From: Thalassobacillus devorans
GTDB lineage: Bacteria > Bacillota > Bacilli > Bacillales > Halobacillaceae
Assembly (NCBI RefSeq): GCF_900176565.1
Contig: NZ_FXEH01000005.1
Span: forward strand, 521,384-585,383
Direction: 5' to 3'
DNA: 64,000 bases
Below, piece by piece: positions 1-9,102 of this stretch (the first letter of the stretch is position 1; every line of letters begins with the position of its first letter). The translations under genes and the position numbers were made by a program. The notes beneath the pieces were generated by a model. The model ran no database searches. It was not told the DNA's origin and saw only the letters and a list, made by a program, of their open reading frames with translations.

Positions 1-560
1 TGGAAACATCCGCCTGAAATATTCTGTTTGGCATCAGCAAAGTGAATGCCCAGCTTTTTCTCCAACAAATCATATAAGGTTCCTTTATCAATGTCATAGT
101 TTGCCAGCATGGTACCAATATCTACGGGATAGTATTGGTTCTCGATCGCTATTGGAATGTCATCGGCATAACGGATACGTTTGATAAAGTATGCCGTTTC
201 AAGCCCCGTCGCCTCCACAATTTCCGGGGCGGGCTCAATGACTCCGTGGTCGAGCAGCTTTGCACCTGGTTTCATCCCCATATTACGGATAGTTTCGGTT
301 GTACTGCTTAAGGATCCCAGCCAATCTTGAATCGGCTTAAAAGAAACAAATGTACCTTTCCCGTGCTTTTTTTCCAGTACTCCTTCACGCACCAGCAAAT
401 TGATAGCTTCTCGTACAGTACTGCGACTGACCGAAAATTGCTCCATAAATTCTCTTTCACTGGGAACTTTAGCCTGATACTCCCCATCAAATATCTTTTT
501 CTCCAATATTTCTTTTAATTGAATATGAAGAGGAACGGGGTTCGACTGATCTAAAAACAT
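1..560 (-). CDS. GntR/HutC-family transcriptional regulator (3' end cut by window)
   Basis: A minus-strand frame runs without a stop from the ATG at 560 to the window edge, so the C-terminus is missing. The N-terminus reads as a GntR winged helix: PVPLHIQLKEILEKKI, then VPSEREFMEQFSVSRSTVREA and a KHGKGTFV wing, up to about residue 75. A UTRA effector domain follows (motifs such as ETAYFIKRIRYADD). HutC-type members bind DNA as dimers and sense a small sugar phosphate or amino-acid derivative; the ligand cannot be read here. An in-frame ATG at 566 exists, but the GTGAGG site lies only two to three bases before it and about eight before 560, so 560 is preferred. It may control genes beyond the left edge or the carbamoylase at 776-1996. 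Confidence 0.85.
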   Translation of the reverse strand, partial: MFLDQSNPVPLHIQLKEILEKKIFDGEYQAKVPSEREFMEQFSVSRSTVREAINLLVREGVLEKKHGKGTFVSFKPIQDWLGSLSSTTETIRNMGMKPGAKLLDHGVIEPAPEIVEATGLETAYFIKRIRYADDIPIAIENQYYPVDIGTMLANYDIDKGTLYDLLEKKLGIHFADAKQNISGGCF

Positions 561-775
561 GTACATGACCTCACTTTTCTTGATTACTCATGATGTAGAA
601 TAGTTATTACTTTGATATACTTCTTTGACACCTATCAGCCTCCTTCATAAACCTTACTAGTTACCAAATCTTAACTTATCGGTTACAAGTCAAGTATAAG
701 CATATCCTCATATGGTTTTCAATAAATTCAGAAAAATTAAATTCTTCAAAAAGGTGATAAGTATCATAGAAAAAT

Positions 776-1996
776 TTAATGAGCATTTGCTAGCTTGTGT
801 ATGACATGGAAAAGCACGTTTATCCCATGTTCTATGTCTTCCCAGAATGTTTCTTCTTCTTCACAATGGCTCTTTCCGTTTATGCTGGGCACAAATAACA
901 TCCCGGTTTCGGTGCTCTCTTGCATATACATAGCATCATGTCCTGCCCCACTGCTCATGCGTCTATAAGGAATATCCAGCTCTCGGCAATGGGCTTCCAT
1001 GATAGAACCAATTAGGGGAGAAAATGCTACCGGAGGTTGTGTCCGTATTTCATTCAACGTAAGTGTAAGGTGGTTTGCTGTAACTTCTTCCTGAATAAGC
1101 TGTTTGATTTCATCTAAACCCTCATATAAATCGCCTTTATTCGGATGGCGGAAGTCAATGGTGAATAAAGTACTGCCTGGGATAGCATTAATGATGCCTG
1201 GTTTCGTTTGTATGTCCCCTACTGTGACAACCGTCAGTTGATCACGACTCCTGCCCCAATCATTCAATTTCTTTATAATGGATGAAGCAGTGACCAGGGA
1301 ATCCTTTCTCATAGACATCGGGGTAGAACCGGCATGATCCGCTTCCCCTTCGATACAAACCTCCAACCAGGAGAAACCAGCCACTCCTTCTACTACACCG
1401 ATGCTTTTTTGTTCTGATCCTAATATTGGTCCCTGTTCGATATGCAACTCAACAAAAGCATCCAAATTCTTCGCTCTATGTTTTTCCTCTCCCATAAATC
1501 CTATAGCATCCAGTGCTTCTTTAAAGGTTTTCCCTTTGTTATCTTTCCGTTGATACACATATTCTTTTGCGAATTTACCTGTCACCGCACCACTTCCAAG
1601 CATCTGAGGGGTAAACCTCGCTCCCTCTTCATTGGTGAAAGATACAATCATAATGGATTTGCGACATGTTGTTCCCTGTTCAATCAGTGACTCTATCACT
1701 TCAACTGCTGCTAAGACGCCTAACGTTCCATCGAATTTTCCTCCATTTGGTACCGTATCCAAATGTGATCCTAGCATGATAATCGAATCTTCTTCTACTC
1801 CGGCCAACATGCCATAAATATTTCCAAAGTCATCTACACGAACCGAAAGTCCCAGTTCTTCCATCCAGTGTACAAGTAATTGTCGTGCCTCCATATCTTC
1901 CCGAGTCAAGGCCAGGCGGCTAACCCCTCCTCCCAACGTTTTACCAATAGCATTCATCTTTTCCATGCGTTCCTTTAACCGGTGCAGGGAAACCAT
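776..1996 (-). CDS. M20-family N-carbamoyl-L-amino-acid hydrolase / allantoate amidohydrolase-like
   Basis: This cytosolic, metal-dependent enzyme should cleave an N-carbamoyl or ureido group, releasing NH3 and CO2. Family motifs are in the expected order: GSHLDTVPNGGKFDG (first metal His/Asp), NEEGARF (bridging Glu), ELHIEQGP, the dimer-domain motif DHAGSTPM and a late SSGAGHDAMYM. I chose the ATG at 1996 because GGAGGAG sits eight bases upstream; an upstream in-frame ATG at 2080 would add 28 basic residues without a ribosome site. At about 406 residues it is normal for the family. The divergent symporter and YtcJ-type amidohydrolase suggest a ureide, hydantoin or related amide as substrate, but hydantoinase itself is absent, so specificity (allantoate, carbamoyl amino acid, ureidoglycolate) is open. 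Confidence 0.85.
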   Translation of the reverse strand: MVSLHRLKERMEKMNAIGKTLGGGVSRLALTREDMEARQLLVHWMEELGLSVRVDDFGNIYGMLAGVEEDSIIMLGSHLDTVPNGGKFDGTLGVLAAVEVIESLIEQGTTCRKSIMIVSFTNEEGARFTPQMLGSGAVTGKFAKEYVYQRKDNKGKTFKEALDAIGFMGEEKHRAKNLDAFVELHIEQGPILGSEQKSIGVVEGVAGFSWLEVCIEGEADHAGSTPMSMRKDSLVTASSIIKKLNDWGRSRDQLTVVTVGDIQTKPGIINAIPGSTLFTIDFRHPNKGDLYEGLDEIKQLIQEEVTANHLTLTLNEIRTQPPVAFSPLIGSIMEAHCRELDIPYRRMSSGAGHDAMYMQESTETGMLFVPSINGKSHCEEEETFWEDIEHGINVLFHVIHKLANAH

Positions 1997-2206
1997 TGTG
2001 CATCTCCTCCTTCTATAATATATCCCTAGAATAAATCGCTTCCGTTTTATTTCCAATAGTCGTCCTTTCAGGAAATGCACAAGAATACAGTTATATTGGT
2101 AGTTTACGTAGACTTATATAAAGTTTTAATAAGTAAAATCAACAATAACAATGGTTGGAATTTTCCGAATATATTTTACTTTTATGATTACATAGACTAC
2201 TATTTT

Positions 2207-2242
2207 TAAATAAGACGAGCTTATACTCTGCCTCGTCTATTT
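2207..2242. promoter_or_regulatory. Leader hairpin before the symporter gene
   Basis: AGACGAG (2213-2219) and CTCGTCT (2232-2238) form a seven-base stem with AT-rich flanks that extend it. It lies about 15 bases before the ribosome site of the symporter at 2268. It may be an attenuator or an operator; the sequence alone does not decide. Confidence 0.4.
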
Positions 2243-2267
2243 TAAAAAAGGAATGGAGGATATATTT

Positions 2268-3731
2268 ATGGCTTGGTATCTGGCCTATATATTAGGCTAT
2301 TTTACTTTTATGTTTGCCCTTGGATTCTATTATTTCACCAAGGTAAAAACAGCAGATTCCTATTTGATTGCCGGCTGGAATATGGGATTCTGGAACATCG
2401 TTGGTACGATTATCAGTACAAATGCCGGTGCTGCCGTTTTTATAGGGTGGATAGGAATGGGTTTTACTGTAGGGATGTCAGGATTTTTCAAGTTTGCACT
2501 ACCAGCTTACCTGACCAGCATGTTACTCGTCGCCTTATTCAGTAAACCGTTGCGAAGACAAAAACTTTATACCATGGCAGATTTATTCGGGGAACGATTC
2601 GGTGCAAGAACAGGAATTGTGCCATCGATATTCTCTGCTTTTATTTATTCCGTCCCCACAACTGCTCTACAAATAGTCGGCATGAGTACCGTATTTAATA
2701 TGGTTTTCAATATCGAACCAGCGATAGGAATCGCTATGTCGTTTATTTTAATATTAGCTTTTACCATTCTTGGAGGGCTGGTAGCGACTATCGTGACGGA
2801 TGCCATTCAGAGCGTGATTTTAATTATTGGCATTATATTGTTATCCTTTGCAGCTTTGAATTATGGTGGTGGCCTTTCCAATGTCATTGCCAATACTCCT
2901 TCCCAATACTTAACACCTACTGGTGCAGAGGGACTAAGTGAAGTTTTGCTGTTTGCATTGACAGTGGCTCCTTTCTATTTGATTTGGCAATCGACATGGC
3001 AGCGGATCTTCGCTTCTAAGACCGAGAAAATAGCGATACGAGCAGGGCTTACCGGCTTCGCCATAGCCATGGTCATTTCTGTATTACCATACAGCATCGG
3101 GGTCATTGCCAGACAATTTGTTCCCGCTGATATTCATCCAGATTTGATTTTTTCCTATGTAACAGTCGAGCTGCTTCCTCCTGCTTTAGGGGGTCTCGTA
3201 ATAATCGGTCTATTATCTGCTTTGATGACCGGGGCCGATTCTTTTATCCTGCAAGGAAGCTCCAATATTACACAGGACCTCTATCATCGACTAATTAATC
3301 CCAAGGCTACTGATAAACAAATGATGTTTATCTCCCGGGTAAGCGTAGTAATCATTTCGTTACTTTCCGTGATTGTCGCTTATTTACTTACAGATATTAT
3401 CACCATGTATCAATGGGCATTAAGAATTTCCGCTACAACTCTAGTAATTCCATTCCTGGCTATAATGCTTTGGAGAAGAACGACAACCAAAGGTGTTGTT
3501 TCGAGTATGTTTGCCGGATGTTTGATCACGCTTTTATGGCCGCTATTTCCAACCAATGTAGACCAGGTTATCCCAGGGTTAATTGTTTCGTTTACCACTT
3601 TAGTTATTGTTAGTTTATGGACAAACCATTCCCCCAATGAAACCGTCAGAGCTGTATTTTGGGAAGACCTCCCATCAGCCAAAAGAAACATAGATAATTC
3701 CAGCGATTCAGATAATACACAAGTCAGTTAG
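2268..3731 (+). CDS. Sodium:solute symporter (SSS/SLC5 family)
   Basis: This is an integral membrane protein of about 487 residues with roughly 13 hydrophobic segments and the SSS pattern of an early GTIISTNAGAA segment and a central GLLSALMTGADSFILQGSS helix. SSS proteins couple Na+ entry to uptake of sugars, amino acids, ureides or carboxylates; the substrate is not predictable here. The ATG at 2268 is chosen because GGAGGA lies seven bases before it; an earlier in-frame ATG at 2253 overlaps that ribosome site. The gene is followed after 16 bases by an amidohydrolase, so the pair forms a two-gene operon diverging from the M20 hydrolase. The inference is import plus hydrolysis of an amide-type nutrient. 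Confidence 0.88.
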   Translation: MAWYLAYILGYFTFMFALGFYYFTKVKTADSYLIAGWNMGFWNIVGTIISTNAGAAVFIGWIGMGFTVGMSGFFKFALPAYLTSMLLVALFSKPLRRQKLYTMADLFGERFGARTGIVPSIFSAFIYSVPTTALQIVGMSTVFNMVFNIEPAIGIAMSFILILAFTILGGLVATIVTDAIQSVILIIGIILLSFAALNYGGGLSNVIANTPSQYLTPTGAEGLSEVLLFALTVAPFYLIWQSTWQRIFASKTEKIAIRAGLTGFAIAMVISVLPYSIGVIARQFVPADIHPDLIFSYVTVELLPPALGGLVIIGLLSALMTGADSFILQGSSNITQDLYHRLINPKATDKQMMFISRVSVVIISLLSVIVAYLLTDIITMYQWALRISATTLVIPFLAIMLWRRTTTKGVVSSMFAGCLITLLWPLFPTNVDQVIPGLIVSFTTLVIVSLWTNHSPNETVRAVFWEDLPSAKRNIDNSSDSDNTQVS

Positions 3732-3747
3732 AAAGGAGTAAGTTTAT

Positions 3748-5409
3748 ATGAATTTGGATTTAATCGTTACTAACGCGAATATTATTACCCTTGATTATCA
3801 GAACACCATGGCAAAATCTCTTCTTGTTTCTAACGGAAAAATTGTAAAGGTCGATGCTGATCCGATTCCGGATACTCATGGATATACGGTAACGGCAAGC
3901 ACCGAAAAAATGGATCTGCAAGGTGCTACCCTATTACCTGGCTTCATTGACACGCACAGCCACTTGTTAATGTATGGCGAATTGTTAAATTACATTGATT
4001 TTCGTTACCCGCACACCACAAGCATTGAACAAATAAAAGAGAAAATCAAAGAAGCTACAAATGATACACCACCAGGAGAATGGATCATTGGCTGGGGTTA
4101 CGATGACACGCTTCTGGCTGAAGGAAGGCATCCTACTATTTTCGATTTGGACGATGTATCCAGAGATCACCCTGTGTTTATCCGGCATATTTCCGGACAT
4201 TTTGCTGTAATAAATTCAAAAGCTCTTGATTTAGCCGGTATAACAGCAGATACCCCAGATCCTTATGGAGGATTCTTCGGCCGTGATGAATCCGGAGAAT
4301 TAAATGGAGTCATCCATGAAATTCCTGCCTTAGAAAAGGTCTTTCGGGTGTTGCCAGTATTAAGTGAACAGGAAAGTGTAGATAGTATCGGAAAAGCAGC
4401 CGAGATTTATCTTTCGCAAGGTATTACCACTTGTACCGACGCAGGTGTTGGGTTAGACAAAGGTATAAGCGAATTACATGCACACTTAGCTGCGATCCAA
4501 TCAGGTAAAAACCCTCTTTCCATGAGGTTAATGGTGTTGCATCATTTATTAGGGGACGAGGGAGACTTTGCTGATTATAACGCTCAGGAATTACAAGAGG
4601 AAATATCTAAAAAAACAAACTATAAAGCTCGTTTGGACAGCGCCAAGATGTTTCAGGATGGCTCAATTCAAGGATATACGGGTGCTTTAAGAGAACCATA
4701 CTATAGCAAACCATTCGAATCAGGAGGTTTACTGCATGAACAGGAAGCGTTCAATAATGAAGTGTTAGACCTTCATAACAGAGGCTTTCGCATCGCTATT
4801 CATGGGAATGGCGACCGTGCAATCGAATCAAACATCAATGCGATTAAGAACGCCGTAAATATGGTACCAAGAAAAGATCACCGCCACAGAATTGAGCATG
4901 TGCAAACAGCGGCTCCCGAAGATTTACGAATAATGAAAGAACATGGAATTGCGGCTTCTTTCTTTATTAACCATGTCTATTATTGGGGCGAACGGCACCG
5001 GGATATCTTCCTTGGACCAGAACGCGCAGCACATATTAACCCACTGGCCGATGCTAAGGAGTTGGACTTATTATTCACCCTCCACTCTGATTGTCCGATC
5101 ACTCCGATTTCCCCCTTATTTTCTGTATGGGCGGCTGTCAACCGGCTAACCAGTAAAGGGAATGTGCTGGGGGAAAATCAAAAAATCGACGTACTAACAG
5201 CATTAAAGTCCATGACCATTTACGGGGCCGAGCTTAACTTTGAAGAGGACGAAAAAGGTACTATTGAAGTTGGAAAAAAAGCTGATTTTGTTGTATTAGA
5301 AGAGGACCCATTAACCTGTCGGCCAGAAGAAATAAAGAATATATCTATTCTGAATACAATCATTGATGGTAAAACAGTTTGGGCAGATAAATGTAAAAGT
5401 ATTGTATAG
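3748..5409 (+). CDS. YtcJ-type metal-dependent amidohydrolase (Amidohydro_3)
   Basis: A 553-residue cytosolic enzyme of the amidohydrolase superfamily. The N-terminal beta-sandwich half (NANIITLD) leads into GFIDTHSHLLMYG, which carries the HxH metal ligands. Later come GNGDRAIESN, HRIEHVQ with further His ligands, and LHSDCPITPISP with the catalytic Asp. The C-terminus returns to the sandwich (GTIEVGKKADFVVLEEDP). An AGGAG site precedes the ATG. Members hydrolyse exocyclic amide or ester bonds, and known relatives include NfdA N-substituted formamide deformylase; the substrate is not assignable. It is co-transcribed with the upstream symporter and ends at a strong terminator. Confidence 0.88.
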   Translation: MNLDLIVTNANIITLDYQNTMAKSLLVSNGKIVKVDADPIPDTHGYTVTASTEKMDLQGATLLPGFIDTHSHLLMYGELLNYIDFRYPHTTSIEQIKEKIKEATNDTPPGEWIIGWGYDDTLLAEGRHPTIFDLDDVSRDHPVFIRHISGHFAVINSKALDLAGITADTPDPYGGFFGRDESGELNGVIHEIPALEKVFRVLPVLSEQESVDSIGKAAEIYLSQGITTCTDAGVGLDKGISELHAHLAAIQSGKNPLSMRLMVLHHLLGDEGDFADYNAQELQEEISKKTNYKARLDSAKMFQDGSIQGYTGALREPYYSKPFESGGLLHEQEAFNNEVLDLHNRGFRIAIHGNGDRAIESNINAIKNAVNMVPRKDHRHRIEHVQTAAPEDLRIMKEHGIAASFFINHVYYWGERHRDIFLGPERAAHINPLADAKELDLLFTLHSDCPITPISPLFSVWAAVNRLTSKGNVLGENQKIDVLTALKSMTIYGAELNFEEDEKGTIEVGKKADFVVLEEDPLTCRPEEIKNISILNTIIDGKTVWADKCKSIV

Positions 5410-5437
5410 CCTGGAAGATTGAGCTGCTCAAAAAATA

Positions 5438-5488
5438 AATGAACCAAAAGGTCTGATGAAATTGCTCTTTCAGACCTTTTGGTTCATT
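5438..5488. terminator. Bidirectional intrinsic terminator
   Basis: A perfect 19-base inverted repeat (5438-5456 with 5470-5488) carries an A-run on one side and TTTTTC on the other. It separates the convergent amidohydrolase (plus) and RpiR regulator (minus) and can stop transcription from both. Confidence 0.92.
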
Positions 5489-5494
5489 TTTCAA

Positions 5495-6334
5495 TTAGTA
5501 TAACTTACTGGCTGTATTCTTCGTAATCCCCATTTTCACTTTTTCTGCGTACTCATAATTCTTAATCGTTAGTCCGGTACATATCAAATCGATTAAGAAT
5601 AACTGGGTTATCTTAGCCACTAGCGACCCACTGTCCAATGGGCTCTCTTTTGATGATGATAGTAAGACGTGATCCGCAAATTTCGTGAGAGGGGATCTGA
5701 TATAGTTTGTGAGTGCAATGACTTGCGCGTTATTTTCCTTCGCAATAGCTACACTATCCACAATATCTTTGGTGCTCCCCGTCAGGCTTATAGCGATTAC
5801 AACCGTATTTTCATTCATGGTTGAAGCACGCATCACTTGAAAGTGTGGATCAGCTATAACGTCGACATGTTTACCTATACGCATAAGTCGGGTCTGCATA
5901 TCCTGGGCGGCAATACCAGATGAACCTACACCGAATACCACAACATCGTTCGACTCATGGATCGTGCTGATAGACTGCTGTAAGACGTCCGGGTCTACCA
6001 GGTCATAGGAATCCTCGATGGCCTGTACCATATTATTCTTGATTTTTTCTACGTACGTAGCTTCATTATCATCCTTGCCTTGCACTGACACTTCCTGAGC
6101 GAACAAAAACTTGAAATCCTGAAATCCCTTAAATCCCAGCTTTCGAAAAAAACGCAAGACCGTAGCCTCTGCCACACCGCTCGCCTCTGATAATTCCGTT
6201 AATGAATGATAGAGAACCTGCTGGCTGTTTGCTTGGATATACTGATATATTTTATTTTCTGACTTTGTAAAGTTAGGCTTATTTTGTTCCATTAAAATGG
6301 AGGGTTTCACACCATTAAGTCGGTTCTTTTCCAT
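5495..6334 (-). CDS. RpiR/MurR-family transcriptional regulator of the sialic-acid module
   Basis: The first 80 or so residues form an HTH_6 domain (TKSENKIYQYIQANS, then SGVAEATVLRFFRKLGFKG). From about residue 120 a SIS phosphosugar-binding domain follows (VVVFGVGSSGIAAQDM and VIAISLTGSTKDIVD). RpiR proteins sense sugar phosphates; Haemophilus SiaR, an RpiR protein, controls sialic-acid genes and responds to an amino-sugar phosphate. Here it is the last gene of the siaPQM-nanK transcript, 30 bases after nanK. By position it should bind the shared operators at 10223, 11938 and 14535, which is inference. The start follows AGGGGGA at normal spacing and the length of 279 residues is typical. 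Confidence 0.88.
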   Translation of the reverse strand: MEKNRLNGVKPSILMEQNKPNFTKSENKIYQYIQANSQQVLYHSLTELSEASGVAEATVLRFFRKLGFKGFQDFKFLFAQEVSVQGKDDNEATYVEKIKNNMVQAIEDSYDLVDPDVLQQSISTIHESNDVVVFGVGSSGIAAQDMQTRLMRIGKHVDVIADPHFQVMRASTMNENTVVIAISLTGSTKDIVDSVAIAKENNAQVIALTNYIRSPLTKFADHVLLSSSKESPLDSGSLVAKITQLFLIDLICTGLTIKNYEYAEKVKMGITKNTASKLY

Positions 6335-6364
6335 AAAATAATCCCCCTCTTTCTTCCTTTGCGG

Positions 6365-7261
6365 TCAATCAGCAAAATAATGGTAAGCAGCTCCCAGAAG
6401 GTTTGCTTTATTTTGATGAACTGCTATCCGAACATCCAGGTTTCTTCGATGATTCGGCATCACTTTTTTAAATAGCGATTGTTTAATATGGTTCAAAAGA
6501 AATTCACCTTGCGCAGAAACACCGCCACCGATGACAATCAGTTCTGGATTTAAAACATGGACAACCGACTTCAGGCCAGTCGTCAAATCATCCAGCCAGC
6601 GATTAAAAATTACCTCACTCTGTTTATCACCATACCGCAATTTTTCAAAGAATTCTATAACCTTTACTTTACTATCAAATGATTCATTTATCATCTTTTC
6701 CAGTGCAGAACTGGAAGCATATCTTTCGAGGCAGCCATAATTTCCACACGTGCAAGCCTGGCCGCCGGGATAGAGAGTGAGGTGACCGATTTCGCCGGCA
6801 GCATGAGTGGAGCCTGAATATAATTGACCATTTAAAATTAACGAACCGCCAATTCCCGTACCGATGGTCAAACATAAAAAGTTTTTCTTATCCGTTGCAG
6901 CTCCCTTCCAATACTCTCCGAGCGCTGCACAGTTGACGTCATTTTCCACTTTAACCTTCACCCCTGTTGCATTCCCAATACTATTCGCTATACCCATTCC
7001 AGTGTAATCAGGGATATTATCCGTAGCATGTACCACTACCCCTTTTACCGCATCAATCTGACCGGCCGTACTGATGGATATTCCATCTATATTCCAGGCT
7101 TTATTTATTTCCAGACTTTTAGTAATGACTTTTTTTATAATTGCTTCTCCGCCTTGATTCGCTTCTGTCGGAAAAGAACCTTCTTCCATAAATGAGCCAT
7201 TCCTATCCACAACACCATACTTTATCGATGTTCCTCCTATATCAAATACGGCAATCAACAT
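6365..7261 (-). CDS. nanK: ROK-family kinase, probable N-acetylmannosamine kinase
   Basis: A 298-residue ROK sugar kinase without a DNA-binding domain. It has the ATP motif DIGGTSIKYG at the N-terminus, ENDVNCAALGE with the catalytic Asp, GTGIGGSLI, and the ROK zinc signature GQACTCGNYGCLE. Near the end PELIVIGGGVS completes the fold. ROK kinases phosphorylate glucose, ManNAc, GlcNAc or allose. The surrounding sialic-acid genes point to ManNAc to ManNAc-6-phosphate, the step between NanA and NanE, but glucokinase activity cannot be excluded from sequence. A terminator-like hairpin separates it from siaM, so expression may be lower than that of the transporter. Confidence 0.85.
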   Translation of the reverse strand: MLIAVFDIGGTSIKYGVVDRNGSFMEEGSFPTEANQGGEAIIKKVITKSLEINKAWNIDGISISTAGQIDAVKGVVVHATDNIPDYTGMGIANSIGNATGVKVKVENDVNCAALGEYWKGAATDKKNFLCLTIGTGIGGSLILNGQLYSGSTHAAGEIGHLTLYPGGQACTCGNYGCLERYASSSALEKMINESFDSKVKVIEFFEKLRYGDKQSEVIFNRWLDDLTTGLKSVVHVLNPELIVIGGGVSAQGEFLLNHIKQSLFKKVMPNHRRNLDVRIAVHQNKANLLGAAYHYFAD

Positions 7262-7288
7262 AGCTATTTCTCCTCTATATTCAAGTTA

Positions 7289-7323
7289 AAAAGAGAAAAA
7301 CCTGCGCACAGGCTTTTCTCTTT
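7289..7323 (-). terminator. Internal terminator/attenuator between siaM and nanK
   Basis: An AAAGAGAAAA arm and a TTTTCTCTTT arm flank a CCTG/CAGG inner stem, and on the minus strand the hairpin is followed by five Ts. It lies right after the siaM stop, so some transcripts should end here before nanK and the regulator. Confidence 0.8.
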
Positions 7324-7327
7324 AAAA

Positions 7328-8608
7328 TTACGGGCTAAACAAGTTAGGTAAAAATAGTACAAGTTGTGGAAATATCGTTATGATAATCAATGTAACGAAC
7401 AACGGAATCCAAAATGGAATGACCCCCCTGGTGATGACATGAATAGGTATATTACCCACTTTTGACACGACAAACAGTGCCATTCCCATAGGTGGGGTCA
7501 GAATTCCGATCATTAGGTTGAGTATAACAATAATTCCAAAGTGAACCGGATCGACTCCAGCCGCTACAACAACCGGCACCAAAATCGGTATCAATAAAAT
7601 AAGCAAGGCCAACGATTCGATAAACGTACCCAAGAAGATCAAGAGTAGATTAATCATTAACAGTAATAATACTGGGTTTTCTGTTACATTTAAGAAAAAG
7701 TCTGCTATTTCCATGGCAACTCGTTCATGTGCGATCATCTGGCCAAAGAATTCTACAGCCATAATCATCAATACAGCTACCCCGGTCAATTTTAACGAAT
7801 CAACCACATTATCAAAGAACTTCTTCAAAGTCAGTTCTCGATATAAAAAGAACCCCAGGATCATCGCATAAACGGTTGCTACCACAGCAGCTTCTGTCGG
7901 TGTGAATAATCCAGAAAAGATACCACCAATGATGATAACCGGTGTCATCAATGCCCAAAACGCTTCTTTGAAGTGAAAAGCTCGCTTTTTGAAGGTAGCT
8001 TTTTCTTCTTTAGGAAATCCACGTTTCTTTGCAAAAGCATAAGCGACCATCATCAAGCTGGCAGCCATGATAATACCAGGAATAACACCAGCTAAAAATA
8101 AATCAGCAATGGATTGATCAGAAACTACACCATAGATAATAAGTGGAATACTGGGAGGGATAATTGGTCCAATGATTGCTGAAGCTGCTGTAAGGCCTCC
8201 AGCGTAATCATCATCATATTTTCCATCACGCATCGACTTGATTTCTAATTGCCCCAGCCCGCCGGCATCAGCAAGGGCTGAACCGGACATTCCGGAGAAC
8301 ATAAGGCTCGCCATGATGTTCACATGTCCCAGTCCACCCATGAAGTGACCTACCAGCGATCTGGCAAAACTGAAAATCCGCTCAGTTATCCCAGAAGAGT
8401 TCATCAATGTTCCAGTTAATATAAAGAATGGTACAGCAAGCAACGAAAATGTATCCAGACTATCAACCAATTTTGCACCTGTGAAAAATACGAGGCTCCA
8501 GTCATTGGTGAGGAAATAAACAAATGCCGCGAGTAGCAACGTGAATCCTACTGGCATTCCCAAGAATAAAAGGACAAGCCATAATAACAAAATCATAAAG
8601 ACATCCAT
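7328..8608 (-). CDS. siaM: TRAP transporter large permease, sialic-acid type
   Basis: A 426-residue DctM-family membrane subunit with about 12 hydrophobic segments. It starts MILLLWLVLLFLGMPVGF and carries the conserved stretch SASAIIGPIIPPSIPLIIYG and a late LNLMIGILTPPMGMALFV. This is the ion-coupled channel half of a tripartite ATP-independent periplasmic (TRAP) transporter, driven by the Na+ gradient. SiaQ's stop codon directly abuts its ATG, so the two are translationally coupled. In Haemophilus Q and M are fused; here they are separate proteins. Assignment to sialic acid rests on the neighbours nanA, nanE, nanK and a sialidase. Confidence 0.88.
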   Translation of the reverse strand: MDVFMILLLWLVLLFLGMPVGFTLLLAAFVYFLTNDWSLVFFTGAKLVDSLDTFSLLAVPFFILTGTLMNSSGITERIFSFARSLVGHFMGGLGHVNIMASLMFSGMSGSALADAGGLGQLEIKSMRDGKYDDDYAGGLTAASAIIGPIIPPSIPLIIYGVVSDQSIADLFLAGVIPGIIMAASLMMVAYAFAKKRGFPKEEKATFKKRAFHFKEAFWALMTPVIIIGGIFSGLFTPTEAAVVATVYAMILGFFLYRELTLKKFFDNVVDSLKLTGVAVLMIMAVEFFGQMIAHERVAMEIADFFLNVTENPVLLLLMINLLLIFLGTFIESLALLILLIPILVPVVVAAGVDPVHFGIIVILNLMIGILTPPMGMALFVVSKVGNIPIHVITRGVIPFWIPLFVTLIIITIFPQLVLFLPNLFSP

Positions 8609-9076
8609 TTATCCCACCTCCTTCTTACGCTTGATATCTTTGATGTTTTTTTCAATCAAACGATATAGCATAAGCAAGGATAAGACCGGGAGCGCCATGT
8701 ACATATATACATAAGATATATTCAAGGAAACGATCTCCACAGGAAGTTTACGCATCGACATTTCATATCCGATATAAGCCATTACTATTAATATGGCTCC
8801 TATCAAAATTTGAAGGATATAATGGATAATATTCTGTATGCTGACTGGCAATTTGTCAAAGAAGTATTCGATTCTGACATGTCCATCACTTTTAATCTCA
8901 GAGGAGACGGCAAGGTAGGCGACATATACAAACAGAAACCTTGCCAGCTGCTCAGACCACGTATTCGGATTATCCAGTACCTGTCGTGAAAATATCTGGA
9001 TGACCAGCACCACTAATATGACAATGAATAGCGATCCACCAATAATCTCCTCAAGATTCCGTAAGAACTTTTTCAT
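8609..9076 (-). CDS. siaQ: TRAP transporter small permease
   Basis: A DctQ-family membrane protein of about 155 residues with four hydrophobic segments, including the typical ARFLFVYVAYLAVSSEIKSDGHVRI region. It forms a complex with SiaM and contacts the loaded SiaP. The ATG at 9076 is preferred over that at 9082 because AGGGGA ends immediately before the latter but six bases before the former. The TAA stop is immediately followed by the ATG of siaM. It starts 26 bases after the siaP stop in the same transcript. Confidence 0.85.
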   Translation of the reverse strand: MKKFLRNLEEIIGGSLFIVILVVLVIQIFSRQVLDNPNTWSEQLARFLFVYVAYLAVSSEIKSDGHVRIEYFFDKLPVSIQNIIHYILQILIGAILIVMAYIGYEMSMRKLPVEIVSLNISYVYMYMALPVLSLLMLYRLIEKNIKDIKRKKEVG

Positions 9077-9102
9077 AAACATTCCCCTAAATCGAGTTTG
9101 AA

